From: Pseudomonadales bacterium
GTDB lineage: Bacteria; Pseudomonadota; Gammaproteobacteria; Pseudomonadales; DC-out160
Assembly: GCA_019090455.1 (NCBI GenBank)
Contig: JAHRWA010000063.1
Coordinates: forward strand, 26,665 to 90,664
Direction of reading: 5' to 3'
DNA: 64,000 bases
A model generated the notes under the pieces. That model was not told the DNA's origin, did not search any database, and was given only the letters and a program-made list of their open reading frames with translations. The position numbers and the translations under genes were made by a program. Below are positions 33,320-43,800 of the stretch, in pieces (the first letter of the stretch is position 1; each line of letters starts with the position of its first letter).

Positions 33320-34333
33320 ATGGATATCAAAGTACATCCCAGTAAGTTGCAGGACGAGCGTCAGCTCACAAGCATCATTGTTGATTTTTTTATGATGGGA
33401 TTGATTATCATAAACTTGGTTTGGATTCTGTTTGATAGTCTATTCGCGAGCTCTACTGTTCAGTCTTTTTTGAGTGAGTGGGTTCCCCATTTTTTTGAAT
33501 TTTACCGCGATACGCTTCATGCGGACTTTATCCTTTATGACATGGTATTCGTGTCTATTTTTATTGTTGAGCTGCTAGTTCGCTGGTTTATAGCCGTAAT
33601 TCATAAGACTTATCACCGTTGGTTCTTCTATCCTTTTATACATTGGTATGATGTGTTGGGCTGTATTCCGATTGGCTCTTTTCGTTTCTTAAGATTATTG
33701 AGATTGGTTTCAATTCTATACCGCTTACAAAAATACGGTATCGTCGATTTATCTACATCCTATCCTTTTCGTTTCGCTAAAAAGTATTTCGGAGTTTTAG
33801 TCGAAGAGGTCTCTGATCGGGTTGTGGTAAAGGTATTGAAAGGCCTTCAATCGGAAGTCGAGTCAGGAACACCTGTCGTTCACCGTATTACTCGTGAAGT
33901 TCTTTTGCCTAATAAAACACTGTTCACGGAATGGATGGTGAACCATATGTTGGGGTCAGTGGTGACTGATATTGAAGGTCGCGAATTGGAGATTAAAAGC
34001 TACTTGAATTCGTTGATAGGTCGAACGCTGAGTCAACATAGCAGTTTTTCTAAACTCAGTGCGCTACCTCTCGTTGGGGGAGGACTTTCCAGTTCTGTAG
34101 AGCAGGCAGTAGAGGAGGTGTTTTATCATCTTTTGAAGCAAGTTGTAGAGGATGCGAAAGGAGGTGTAGGGCCTAGGGTTATAGAAGAGCTTATCGATGG
34201 TCTTCTTATTTCAATCTCATCACCGGACAGTGGTTTGAGTGAAGCCGTCAAGAAAAGCCTTTTACAGAGTATGGGTTTAATTATAGAAGAGGTAGAAATC
34301 CAAAAGTGGAAACTTGCTGAGTCTATAGGCTAA
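33320..34333 (+). CDS. Voltage-sensor-like membrane protein without pore
   Basis: A 337-residue protein. Four hydrophobic segments lie in residues 18-135: a first helix (IIVDFFMMGLIIINLVWILF), a second (YDMVFVSIFIVELLVRWFI), a third around FIHWYDVLGCIPIG, and an S4-like segment FRFLRLLRLVSILYR with Arg at every third position. The acidic residue in the IVELLVRWF helix fits the S2/S3 charge partner. After S4 there is no pore-helix/selectivity-filter pair; instead residues 160-337 are soluble and mostly helical. It resembles bacterial ion-transporter proteins with a stand-alone voltage-sensing domain. It is monocistronic. Function is inferred from topology only. Confidence 0.7.
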   Translation: MDIKVHPSKLQDERQLTSIIVDFFMMGLIIINLVWILFDSLFASSTVQSFLSEWVPHFFEFYRDTLHADFILYDMVFVSIFIVELLVRWFIAVIHKTYHRWFFYPFIHWYDVLGCIPIGSFRFLRLLRLVSILYRLQKYGIVDLSTSYPFRFAKKYFGVLVEEVSDRVVVKVLKGLQSEVESGTPVVHRITREVLLPNKTLFTEWMVNHMLGSVVTDIEGRELEIKSYLNSLIGRTLSQHSSFSKLSALPLVGGGLSSSVEQAVEEVFYHLLKQVVEDAKGGVGPRVIEELIDGLLISISSPDSGLSEAVKKSLLQSMGLIIEEVEIQKWKLAESIG

Positions 34334-34526
34334 TAGATTGATTTTTCTATCGTTTAGATTCTTTCAGGGTTTCAATTGAATCATTGTTTGCATAAATGCA
34401 CTGACGTCGAGCGCTATTATGCAAATATGTTGGTAATCCAGCTAAATGCTTTGATCAGGCGACACGGTCATCCTTAAACTGATATTATTCTGCCATATTT
34501 GTTCCTGCGGTATATTACGATAACTT

Positions 34527-34982
34527 ATGCAAAGAGTTATTTGTGTATCAATAATTATGTGTTTGTCCCTACGGATGGGTGACTCACTTAAGAATAATAT
34601 GGAGATCAAATTGCTGAATAGGAAATTCAATTGGAATGCTGCATTCTTCTTGGAGTTGATGCGTAAGATCTTTATTATAGTATTAGGCGGTTTGACCTCA
34701 AAATATAAGAGCGAGCCTGAAATTAATCAGAAACATCAGTATCTCTATGATCTAGAGCCTAATTCCGTTTCTAATTGTTATAAAATATTGGGGCTTGAGC
34801 ATGGAAACTCCTGTGGTCTTGATATTAAAGCGGCGTATCGTAAATTAATATGGATTTACCACCCTGATAGGGTCGAAACTGTACCGGATAACGTTAAGGA
34901 AGATGCGTATATTAAATCTCTAAAAATCAATTCAGCTTATGAACTGCTGGGACGTAATGGCCTCCTGGAAACAAAAGAATAG
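34527..34982 (+). CDS. J-domain protein with N-terminal membrane segments
   Basis: A 151-residue protein with a C-terminal J domain at about residues 84-145: NCYKILGLEHGNSCG, IKAAYRKLIWIYHPDRVE (containing the HPD motif) and KSLKINSAYELLG. The His-Pro-Asp loop implies that it stimulates a DnaK-type chaperone. The N-terminal half has two hydrophobic stretches (about residues 4-15 and 38-57), suggesting membrane tethering. No ribosome-binding site is visible at the ATG at 34527; in-frame ATGs at 34575 and 34599 are alternatives. It is upstream of tRNA-Ser, which is on the opposite strand. Confidence 0.75.
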   Translation: MQRVICVSIIMCLSLRMGDSLKNNMEIKLLNRKFNWNAAFFLELMRKIFIIVLGGLTSKYKSEPEINQKHQYLYDLEPNSVSNCYKILGLEHGNSCGLDIKAAYRKLIWIYHPDRVETVPDNVKEDAYIKSLKINSAYELLGRNGLLETKE

Positions 34983-35136
34983 TTGGCTTTTCTATTTCTT
35001 TACGTTCTTACAGGGTGACTAATTTATTGGTAGATTTGGTTGGAAAGTGAAATGTCGGGAAGTGGGTGTCAGGATTTTCTCGGCATGGCATCGTAAGGCT
35101 AAAGAAGGTATTTTGAATAATCAAAAGCGTTGAAAG

Positions 35137-35224
35137 TGGCGGAGAGGGAGGGATTCGAACCCTCGATACGTTACCGTATACACACTTTCCAGGCGTGCTC
35201 CTTCGGCCGCTCGGACACCTCTCC
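35137..35224 (-). tRNA. tRNA-Ser (GGA anticodon)
   Basis: An 88-base type II tRNA reading 5'-GGAGAGGTGTCCGAGCGG on the minus strand. The acceptor stem GGAGAGG pairs with the 3' strand, the anticodon loop reads CTGGAAA (anticodon GGA, decoding UCC/UCU), a long variable arm follows, GGTTCGAATCC is the T-arm, and CCA is encoded at the 3' end. Confidence 0.97.
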
Positions 35225-35639
35225 TAATTCTTAAATCCTCACAAAACAAATCATTAGTTTCTGGCCTGTCTGCGAGGCGCGTAAGGGTAAACCAATCAGA
35301 GTTTAAAGGCAATAGACGTTTGACACTGAGTATTCCCGTTGACTTATCCATAATGGAGTTGAAAAAAAACCTTAAACCCTTGGGGGAGGATTTAAGGTTA
35401 AGACCAATAGGAGTTAAATATACGGCAAGCTTTTTACGACCGCCGAGGCTTCAAAGCCTATCTGATATAAATTCAGCCTAGGGGTAAGCTTTACTTACAG
35501 CAGATACAGTAAGTAAAGCCCATAAATAGGAAAAAGCCAGTATAGGCCTGCCTTTTTATTAGAAAATATACGATTAAAAGGATTTTTTTGTTATAAAAAC
35601 ACTGGGTTGAATTTCATTTCGGCGGCGAGGCAAATGTGA
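35225..35639. other. Intergenic region between tRNA-Ser and amidase gene
   Basis: About 415 bases, lacking a credible gene; an open frame at 35121-35351 on the minus strand overlaps the tRNA and is a shadow. It contains a terminator-like hairpin at 35361-35399 described separately. A tRNA promoter is expected just above 35224. Confidence 0.7.
35361..35399 (-). terminator. AT-rich hairpin with U-tract on minus strand
   Basis: AACCTTAAA (35368-35376) and TTTAAGGTT (35391-35399) are exact complements with a 14-base G-rich loop. On the minus strand the stem is followed by eight T residues, so it could end the amidase transcript. Confidence 0.55.
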
Positions 35640-36656
35640 TTAGTCTTTAAGATTGTCACCTATATTGCGATTAGCGGATTTAATGCCGGTTATATTTGTG
35701 CTTGTATGTACAGGTCTATCTGTCTGGCTAGATTCTTTATGATCGTCTACCTGAGTTTGAATCCGCTGTTTCAATTGATTCTTTATATCGTTGCTCTGTG
35801 AATCATCACCCCGTAAATGACCGCCATGTAGATCATTGGCGACATACATTTGCGCTTCGTCACCATCCAAAACACCACTACCTTTCCAGGGCAATAGGCG
35901 ATAACTAGAATGAACCGTAAAGTCGATAAATGGGTATTTTATGATTTCAAAATAGGGGGAATAATCAAAGTCTGAGGGAACACACATTTTAGGGTTCCTT
36001 CTAAAGAGTTGAACACCGCTGCCCCCTGTTCTTTTTACTAAGGGTAAAATGGGAAATTGAATAAATGCAAAAGCCTCTGCAATCATGGTAGAGCAAACAG
36101 TACGAGTTGAGCGTCCCGCATTTCTTTCGAAAAGAGAGGATCGCCACTTTCGAGGTAGCATGAACCAAGGAAATAAAAAACGCGCCAAATCAAATATCTG
36201 TCGAACATCATAATCCGTACCAAGCCGGCTAACTCCGTACCGAATGACCTCTTGAGCATCTTTATAGGCCAGTCCTTTAGGACGACATATACGTAAATGG
36301 TCTCGTTCGTAAAAGGATAATGGGTGTATCACTGTTCCTTTCCCCAGTAGACTTTCAATCACCACTTGGGTGTCAGGCTCACATGGGTAGTGTTCCGCTA
36401 CAGTAGCACGCACATTGGGATCTTCGATATCGTGTAGGCGGCCTAAATAGAGTGCTGTATGTGTCCAGGGGCTGGTGGTAATCATACGGATAACGTTACT
36501 CACCCGCGACCGCCCTTCGACTAAAATTACATCGCAAGGGCGTAATTCGTAGCGGATACGTTCGAAATTACACATGGGATATTCCGGTGGATCGGCCTCC
36601 TCATTTAGCCATGCAACCAATGATTGAGATAACCGCTCAAATGCATCGAAGCTCAT
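35640..36656 (-). CDS. Permuted papain-like amidase (C92, YiiX/YaeF-type)
   Basis: A 338-residue protein. LRPCDVILVEGRSRVSNVIR opens the NlpC/P60-related fold and SPWTHTALYLG provides the catalytic His. The catalytic Cys lies downstream in RTVCSTMIAEAF near residue 180, the reverse of the usual Cys-before-His order and therefore a circular permutation. IGTDYDVRQIFDLARFLFPW-like wording (LGTDYDVRQIFD) matches the C92 family. Substrates in this family are lipid or peptide amides. The last 70 residues are polar and low-complexity. No signal peptide is evident. It is monocistronic. Confidence 0.88.
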   Translation of the reverse strand: MSFDAFERLSQSLVAWLNEEADPPEYPMCNFERIRYELRPCDVILVEGRSRVSNVIRMITTSPWTHTALYLGRLHDIEDPNVRATVAEHYPCEPDTQVVIESLLGKGTVIHPLSFYERDHLRICRPKGLAYKDAQEVIRYGVSRLGTDYDVRQIFDLARFLFPWFMLPRKWRSSLFERNAGRSTRTVCSTMIAEAFAFIQFPILPLVKRTGGSGVQLFRRNPKMCVPSDFDYSPYFEIIKYPFIDFTVHSSYRLLPWKGSGVLDGDEAQMYVANDLHGGHLRGDDSQSNDIKNQLKQRIQTQVDDHKESSQTDRPVHTSTNITGIKSANRNIGDNLKD

Positions 36657-36831
36657 TGTGTTTTCCCTTTTTTATAAACACTGACTACAACTCAAATATT
36701 TTCTCTGTAGATCTAGACTGACCGCAGATCCGAGATATTTATTATAAAAACCTAGTGTCACTCTACTGAGTGTAATATTTCAATTGTTAATATGCGAATA
36801 GGATTGAGATCAAGCACGCTTTTTTAAAAAA

Positions 36832-37989
36832 TTAGCTAGTTACCAGTTCGTGTAGGGTATCCACAGCACTTAATATTTTTTCCTTGGGAGTATAAAAATG
36901 AGGAGAGAATCGAATCCCTCCGCCCCTATGAGCACAGATGACATTATTTTTTTTCAGGCGGTTATACAGAGATAGAGAGTCGCACCCAGGTATAGTCACT
37001 GTGACGATACCTGCTCGATAGTCCGTTTGAATAGGCGACAGGAAATCGAGGTTGTTAATAGTTTTCAATCCATCGATGAGCAGTTGCATATTTTGTCTTA
37101 GCTGATTTTCAACGTTCACCATTCCGAACTCCAGCAGGAGGCTTAGGCTGGCAGACAACGCGTATATACCTAACATATTCGGACTACCGCATTCAAATCG
37201 GCGCGATGATTTAGCCACTTCCCATTCCTGTTTGTCATAATCGCCCTGATTTTCAATCATATGCCAGCCGTATTGGTTTAGGGTTAGCTGATCTCTTAGC
37301 TTCGGAGAGCAATAGAACAAGGCCAATCCTTCAGGCCCCAGCATCCACTTATGTCCATCTGCTATAACTGCATCTGCGTAGATAGCTTTGCAATCAAATT
37401 GAAGCGCCCCGATACTTTGTATCGCATCGACACAGAAAAATATATTGTGGGTTTTACAGTGGGTACCAATAGCTTGGAGATCCAAAGCTATTCCTGATGC
37501 GTACTGCACAGAACTAATGGATACCAGCCGTGTTCGATCGTCTGTGCTGTCGATTATCGAATTCTCGGGAGATTGCTTGCTCCTATCCACGTCTAAATTT
37601 GCGACGCGAACATCAACACCTTTCGATTTTAAAGATTCCCATACTATTCGATTTGAGGGGAACTCATGATTAGTGATAACAATGTTGTCTCCGGCTTGCC
37701 AGTCCAGGCCGTAAGCGATCACAGACAAACCTTCAGATGTGTTTTTTAAGAGTGCGATATCCTTGGGGCTAGGTGCGTTGATCATCTCAGCGAGTTGAGC
37801 GCGTAATGTCGATTCTGTCCTCAACCAGTTAGGATATCGGCTTGCCCCTAACGCCACATTTTCAGCAATAAAATCTTGCAGTGCCTTTTGAGTTCTTTGA
37901 GGCCAGGGAGATACCGCTGCGTGATTTAGATAGATGTTATTTCGCTCTTGTGGAAATTCATTTTGTAAATCAATTTTTGTAGTGGCCAT
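36832..37989 (-). CDS. Aminotransferase class V family protein
   Basis: A 385-residue PLP-dependent fold type I enzyme. IYLNHAAVSPWP is the N-terminal motif (hydroxyl/PLP-phosphate region), NTSEGLSVIAYGLDW follows, HEFPSNRIVWES and VDAIQSIGALQFD contribute cofactor Asp/Gln contacts, and IADGHKWMLGPEG contains the Schiff-base Lys near residue 213. The family includes cysteine desulfurases and isopenicillin N epimerase-like proteins. The conserved Cys loop of IscS/SufS is not obvious, so an epimerase or lyase-like activity is likelier than desulfurase. It is divergent from the TetR gene. Confidence 0.88.
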   Translation of the reverse strand: MATTKIDLQNEFPQERNNIYLNHAAVSPWPQRTQKALQDFIAENVALGASRYPNWLRTESTLRAQLAEMINAPSPKDIALLKNTSEGLSVIAYGLDWQAGDNIVITNHEFPSNRIVWESLKSKGVDVRVANLDVDRSKQSPENSIIDSTDDRTRLVSISSVQYASGIALDLQAIGTHCKTHNIFFCVDAIQSIGALQFDCKAIYADAVIADGHKWMLGPEGLALFYCSPKLRDQLTLNQYGWHMIENQGDYDKQEWEVAKSSRRFECGSPNMLGIYALSASLSLLLEFGMVNVENQLRQNMQLLIDGLKTINNLDFLSPIQTDYRAGIVTVTIPGCDSLSLYNRLKKNNVICAHRGGGIRFSPHFYTPKEKILSAVDTLHELVTS

Positions 37990-38237
37990 TTGTTTTCTTC
38001 GCGATAGATTAATGAAAGAGAGCTTGCATACACCAAAGGTGCCGCGTAGTACGCGTTGATTACTATTTTAATTGAGAAAAGGACAGGAGTCGAAACCAGA
38101 AGTATCGAATATAAATAGTTTTAATGTACTAAAAACAGAGCCAATTTTGCTACCTTGACTTTTAAAAATCAGAAACTGAGCCAGAATTAAACATAATAGC
38201 GGAAAAAATTTTAAAATGATCAGCAAAAGGGATTCCA

Positions 38238-38897
38238 ATGACAGACTTTGATAAAGCCAGTCAAAAAGCAAAAGAGTTTCGACATCGTGAAGAAGAAATT
38301 TTACGTTGTGCACTAGCGCTTTTTTTGGAAAAAAGTGAAGACAAGGTCACCGTTGAAATGATCGCGGAGAAAGTGGGTATTGGCAAAGGGACCATCTACA
38401 AACATTTTGTATCCAAAAACGAGATCTATCTGCAATTGATGATACGTTATGAAGATGAACTCTTGTTACTGTTCGGTGATTTAAAGCCTACGGATGATAA
38501 AGAAAAAATCGCCCGAGAGTACTTCCGCTTTAGGATGGAGGATCCGGTACGTTATGCACTGTTTGACCGATTAGAGGCAAAATGCCTGGCAGAAAATGCT
38601 CATCCGACCTTGATGACGAAATTACATGATATTCGCGATGCAAACTTACGAAAACTAGAGGCCATTATTTCTGCGCGAGTAGAAGAAGGCAAGTTGGAAG
38701 ATGTCCCCGCCTATTTTCATATCTGTGCTGCTTGGGCGCTGGTCCATGGGGCTGTTGCTCTTCACCATTCCGATTTTTATAAACAAAGAACCGAAGACAA
38801 AGAGGCGTTCTTTAATTTTCTGATGGATATTGGTGTCAGAATGGGGAATAGAGGACAAGTCGTTCGAAAGGATGATAATGCTACCGATGAGTCATAA
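38238..38897 (+). CDS. TetR-family transcriptional regulator
   Basis: A 219-residue regulator. The N-terminal helix-turn-helix (residues 10-60) reads REEEILRCALALFLEKSEDKVTVEMIAEKVGIGKGTIYKHF in family order, with the canonical GxxxGTIYxHF ending. The C-terminal ligand-binding domain is helical. A purine-rich AAAAGGGA precedes the ATG. It is divergent from the class V aminotransferase (about 250 bases) and followed after 31 bases by a lipoprotein gene, with which it may be co-transcribed. Effector unknown. Confidence 0.92.
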   Translation: MTDFDKASQKAKEFRHREEEILRCALALFLEKSEDKVTVEMIAEKVGIGKGTIYKHFVSKNEIYLQLMIRYEDELLLLFGDLKPTDDKEKIAREYFRFRMEDPVRYALFDRLEAKCLAENAHPTLMTKLHDIRDANLRKLEAIISARVEEGKLEDVPAYFHICAAWALVHGAVALHHSDFYKQRTEDKEAFFNFLMDIGVRMGNRGQVVRKDDNATDES

Positions 38898-38928
38898 TGG
38901 ATGTGTCTTTTTCCATGAGGTCATTAGG

Positions 38929-39708
38929 GTGTTGTTAATCCACATTGCGCGTCTAGCAGTCATCATGCTGTTCAGTGCTGGACTGTTTGGGTGCTTCTAT
39001 TCTGATGCTCATTCTTCTCATCCCAGTTTAAGGACGTTGAATGTACCTTTACTGAGTGATGGCTATGAAATTAAGCGCCGCAGAAATTTTGTTATCCCTA
39101 TAGACTCTCGAATTTATATTCCTATCCCTATTATCACTATACCGCTCTCTGAGATTACAGTGACTGGCAGTCATTTAAGAAAGGCTTCTAGTCAATCAAA
39201 AAAAACGACAGGTGTGTCAAAAGTAACCCTTAAAAAAGCGGTAATGAAAAAAAAGAAGGAACGAGCGCAGGCGCTGATGGCGGTACAGACCAGGGCGTTC
39301 GGGAGTCAATTTGCCAATGTCCGATCCGGTAAAAAACCAATACCACTCGATGTTGCACTCAAGTTTGCAAAAAAGGAGCAGATGAACTTTCTTCTCTATG
39401 CCCAAGTATCCCAATGGGATGATCAAACATTTTTGCAGAAAAAAAACTGTCATGGAGATACCGTTTCAGTAGAAACACCTCGCCAGATTAGCTCGAATCA
39501 TACTATGACAACGTGTGATTGGGCTCTTTCAAGTCCGCTTGATAAAGCCAGCTTATCCATCTGGATGTATGAGGTGAGGTCTCAACAGTTAGTGGATGTT
39601 ATCAGTGTCATGAGCCGTAGTGGAGCGATGACATTTATTGGGGATACACCGGTTTCTTTACTAGAAAAGCCATTATCTCGACTCGCCAAAACTTACTCCG
39701 AACAATAA
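38929..39708 (+). CDS. Putative lipoprotein (DUF4823-like)
   Basis: A 259-residue protein if started at the GTG at 38929, which has GAGG 8 bases upstream and immediately opens a lipoprotein signal peptide (LLIHIARLAVIMLFSAGLFGC). The mature protein has a very basic stretch (KKAVMKKKKERAQ) in the middle. The C-terminal half (VALKFAKKEQMNFLLYAQVSQW, then LDKASLSIWMYEV and LLEKPLSRLAKTY) resembles the DUF4823 lipoprotein family, with a 60-residue insertion. The longest open frame starts at 38830 and overlaps the TetR gene, which I consider unlikely. Function unknown. Confidence 0.7.
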   Translation: MLLIHIARLAVIMLFSAGLFGCFYSDAHSSHPSLRTLNVPLLSDGYEIKRRRNFVIPIDSRIYIPIPIITIPLSEITVTGSHLRKASSQSKKTTGVSKVTLKKAVMKKKKERAQALMAVQTRAFGSQFANVRSGKKPIPLDVALKFAKKEQMNFLLYAQVSQWDDQTFLQKKNCHGDTVSVETPRQISSNHTMTTCDWALSSPLDKASLSIWMYEVRSQQLVDVISVMSRSGAMTFIGDTPVSLLEKPLSRLAKTYSEQ

Positions 39709-39867
39709 GGCGTTACGCTCTGTTCGAGTGATGGGTTTGCCTTTCTCATTTGTCTAGTTTGGCCATTAGTCCTTATGGTCTAAATTTTCAGGGTTAGTGG
39801 ACCGTAGATGCCTTATAATGCAGTGAATGAATGCTGTGGGCATGGCGACGTCGGTAGGAGAATGAAC

Positions 39868-40539
39868 GTGAAAAAAACAGAGATTCCAGAAAAGAAAGTC
39901 ACTCATGATTCAACAGCGAGATCTCAATTAGTCGAAGACAAATTGGCAGGGCTCTTGGATCAATGTGACAAGGTAACCGAAACAGCACATTCGCATCAAC
40001 ACGATTCAAATCAAAAGCCATCTAATCAAGATTTACCCCCTGTCCATCTATGGGAACCGGATAATTGCGGTGAGATCGATATTAAAATACAAAGTGATGG
40101 TCGGTGGTTTCATGAAGGTTCGCCTATTAATCGCTTACCGATGGTAAAAATGTTCTCCCGTATTCTTCGCCATGACGATGATGATTGCTATTATCTCGTG
40201 ACCCCCGTGGAGAAAATGCGCATCCAAGTGGAAGATGTTCCCTTTGTTGCAGTAGCGCTACAAGTGCAGGGGGAAGGCATCGATCAAGTCATTCAATTTA
40301 CGACAAATGTTGGCGATGTAGCCCAACTGGGACTAGCGCATCCTATTCGAGTTGAATTAGATTCCACGACGCAAGAGCCTCGGCCCTACATACACGTTAG
40401 AGCCAACTTGGAAGCGTTGATTAGCCGGTCTGTATTCTATGAATTAGTCGAATTAGCTGAAGAAAGAGATTTAGAGGGGAGTCGCGTCATCGGCGTTCAT
40501 AGTGAGGGAGAATTCTATTCTCTTGGATCTATTGTCTGA
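39868..40539 (+). CDS. DUF1285 family protein
   Basis: A 223-residue protein. The DUF1285 core occupies the C-terminal two thirds: PPVHLWEPDNCGEIDIKI, DGRWFHEGSPINR, MVKMFSRILRHDDDD and YYLVTPVEKMRIQVEDVPFV are family hallmarks. The N-terminal 65 residues are polar and variable. I choose the GTG at 39868 because AGGAG ends 7 bases upstream; the ATG at 39862 is too close to that site, and an ATG at 39808 would add 20 residues. It has no enzymatic assignment. Located between a lipoprotein gene and a sensor kinase, with no evident link. Confidence 0.85.
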   Translation: MKKTEIPEKKVTHDSTARSQLVEDKLAGLLDQCDKVTETAHSHQHDSNQKPSNQDLPPVHLWEPDNCGEIDIKIQSDGRWFHEGSPINRLPMVKMFSRILRHDDDDCYYLVTPVEKMRIQVEDVPFVAVALQVQGEGIDQVIQFTTNVGDVAQLGLAHPIRVELDSTTQEPRPYIHVRANLEALISRSVFYELVELAEERDLEGSRVIGVHSEGEFYSLGSIV

Positions 40540-40808
40540 ATTTAAATTGTGTTGCATCGAAAATGTATCCCGTTATTTCGGTTTGTATTGTATTCGTCAG
40601 CTAAAACAGCTTAATGGCTTCTATGGATTACGTGGTATAGCGTTCTTTCTAAAGGTGCGTTATTTTTTATCCTTATTGCTGCTCTACTGCTTTACTTAAA
40701 GTGATGGTAATAAATAATATATTGATATTAATCCCTTAGTGTAGGGGCTCAATGTTACCAGATCATGAATGATGAGTAGGTTGGTACCGTGATCGGCGAA
40801 ATAATGTG

Positions 40809-43800
40809 ATGAACACTGAAGTAAAAGAGAATGAAGTAAACGAAAATGATGAGACCGATGTAGGGGGCGGTTTTTTTTTCTCGTTGGGAAAAAGTCTTGT
40901 GCTTTGGTTTCTTCTTCTGTCCATATCGCCATTAGTATTATTGTCTTCGATTAGTTATCAGCAGGTAAATTCCAGCTTAACTCAAACTGCCATTGATAAA
41001 CTGACACAGTCCGCAAAGCTCAACGCTGGTTTTGTCCAAAATTGGTTTGATTATCGGTTTCTTGATTTAGAAAGTCGAGCGGAAGCGGATAGTACGCTTT
41101 ATTTTCAACAGTCATTGATGGCGGGATTACGAAATGCCGACAGCTCTGTATCTGACTATGTCGGAAGTTATGATTGGGCTGTAGTAGTGGACCAAGGTGA
41201 AGGCGATTTTATTAGTTTCTGGAGCCGATATGATTATGTTGAAGATGTATTGCTGTTGGACAACGATGGTCATATTCTTTATTCCGCGAATCGTAGTGCT
41301 GTTCTAGGAGAAAACCTCATTGTAGGGCGTAATGCCAATTCTCGTTTTGCACAGACAGTAGCGCGTACCTTGAAAACGGGTAAATCTCAATTTTCTGATT
41401 TGGAGCGGTACCCATCAGATAGTTATCCCGCTAGCGGTTTTCTTGTTGCTTTATTGCAAAATAAGTTAGGTGAAGCCATTGGTGTGATTGCGATACAAAT
41501 TCAGATGCATCGAATTGTGGAGATGTTACAAATACAGCGTTCCGAGAGTGTTGTTCATTATCTTGTTGGACTAGATGGGGTTCTTCGTACGAGTCGTAGC
41601 GAAAATCGAGAAGCGGTGTTAGAGGTTTCCATTGAAACAGAACGGTTTCGTAAACAATTAAATGAAGAAGGGAAACCTTTTGACGAATCCGATCAAAGTG
41701 CATTTGAGTATAGGGGGCCAGATGGATTAACTGTGATTGGAATTCACCAGCCGGTACAGCTAGGTGAAGTTTCGTGGGTATTGATCAATGAGGTCGATAG
41801 ACACTACGCAATGGCGGATGCCACCTGGTTAAGTTGGTTTATTTTGATCATGGTTGTATTGGTGAGTCTCGTTGTGCTTCTGCTGGCTATTTATGTTGGC
41901 AGACGAATTACTCTGCCCATTATTCAGTTGTCTGAAGCGACAATGATGGTGGCTGCAGGAGAATTAGATCACAAGGTGGATGTGACAACCACAAACGAAA
42001 TAGGTCAATTGGCCAAGACATTTAATCATATGCTAACAGTCCGGCATATTCACGAGCAGGCACTGGAACAAAGTCATCAGGAAACAAGAGTCGCTTTATC
42101 TAATTTGGAGGAGCAGAAGTATGTGCTTGACCAGCATTCGATAGTGGATGTTTGTGACCTCGAGGGTAAATTTAGTTTTGTAAATGCCAAATTTGTTGAT
42201 ATTAGTGGCTATACCGAAGAGGAGTTGTTAGGTCAGAATCAGAGCGTGGTTGGTTCAGGTGAGCACGACTCACAATTTTGGGACGAGATGTATCGCACTC
42301 TGGGGCGCGGGGACGTGTGGAGCGCGGAAGTCTGCAATCGAGCTAAGGACGGAAAGATCTATTGGGTCGATACGACTATTGTTCCCTTTTCAAGTAACGA
42401 GCAATCTAAGAGTTATGTCGCTATCAGAGATGACATCACGGAGCGTAAAAGAGTTGAAGTTGAACTGGTTGACGCTAAGGAACGAGCAGAATTTGCGGCT
42501 TTAGCGAAGAGCGATTTTCTCGCAAGCATGAGTCATGAAATTAGAACACCGATGAATGGTGTCTTAGGAATGCTTCGGTTGCTAATGAATAGCGGTCTTT
42601 CCGATGAACAATATCGTAAAGCCTTTTTAGCGAAATCGAGTGCACAATCATTGTTGGTATTGATCAATGATATTCTGGATTTTTCGAAAGTGGATGCGGG
42701 AAAACTAGAATTAGAAGCAGTTAATTTTAATGTGCTAAAACTACTGGGAGAGTTTTCTGAAGGTATTGCGTTACGAGCCCAAGAAAAAGGATTAGAAATT
42801 ATATTGGATGTGGTGGGAATCGATCAGCCAATGGTGAAGGGAGATCCGGGTAGATTACAGCAGATTCTCACTAACTTAATCGGTAATTCGATAAAGTTTA
42901 CTGAATCTGGTGAAATCGTTATTCGAGTCAGATTGGAGGTGACAAGTGATGACGAAAGTATCCTTACTTGCCAAGTGAAAGATACCGGAATCGGTATCCC
43001 TGCTGACAAACATGCGAATCTATTTGATCAATTTACTCAGGTGGATGCATCGACAACCCGTCACTACGGTGGCACAGGGTTAGGATTATCGATAGTCAAA
43101 AAATTGGTTGAATTGATGGGCGGTAGCATCAGTGTTTACAGTGAATTGGGACAAGGCAGCAGGTTTGATTTTTCAGTTATATTGCAAACATGTGATGATT
43201 TGAACAAGGCGGAGCGACATTCTCCAGTTAAAGGTTTGAGATTGTTGGTTGTTGATGACAATGCAACGACGAGAACAGTTATTCGCAATCAGATGGAGCA
43301 TTGGGGTGCTCAGGTTGATGAAGCTGAAAATAGTGAGAGTGCATTACGGCTTCTCATTGAGTGTCAGACACAATCAGAAGTGAAACCCATCGATGGGGTG
43401 TTTCTCGATATGCAGTTGGGAGATACGGATGGTTTAGCCGTAGGCCAGTTGATACGAGCTGATATTCGTTTGAATTTGGTAAAATTAATTATGATGACTT
43501 CCATGGATCAAAGAGAGGATGGTCAGTTCTTCGCAAGTCACGGATTCATTGGTTACTTTCCGAAACCGGCCACATCCTCTGATCTATATGATGGCCTAAT
43601 GCGTGTGGCAGACAAAAGGGCTCTGGTATCTGACAGCTCTTATTTCTCTAATGATAGCGACAAGCAAGAAACGAGTCAGCAAATGAAATGGTTAGATAAA
43701 TGCAATCTGTTATTGGTTGAAGATAACCAAATAAATCAGGAAGTGGCCCTCGGTATGTTAGATGATTTAGGGTTAGAGGCTGATGTCGCTGCTAATGGCG

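Noticed and set aside
35121..35351. 76-codon minus-strand open frame
   Set aside because: It runs through the tRNA-Ser gene and has no family resemblance.
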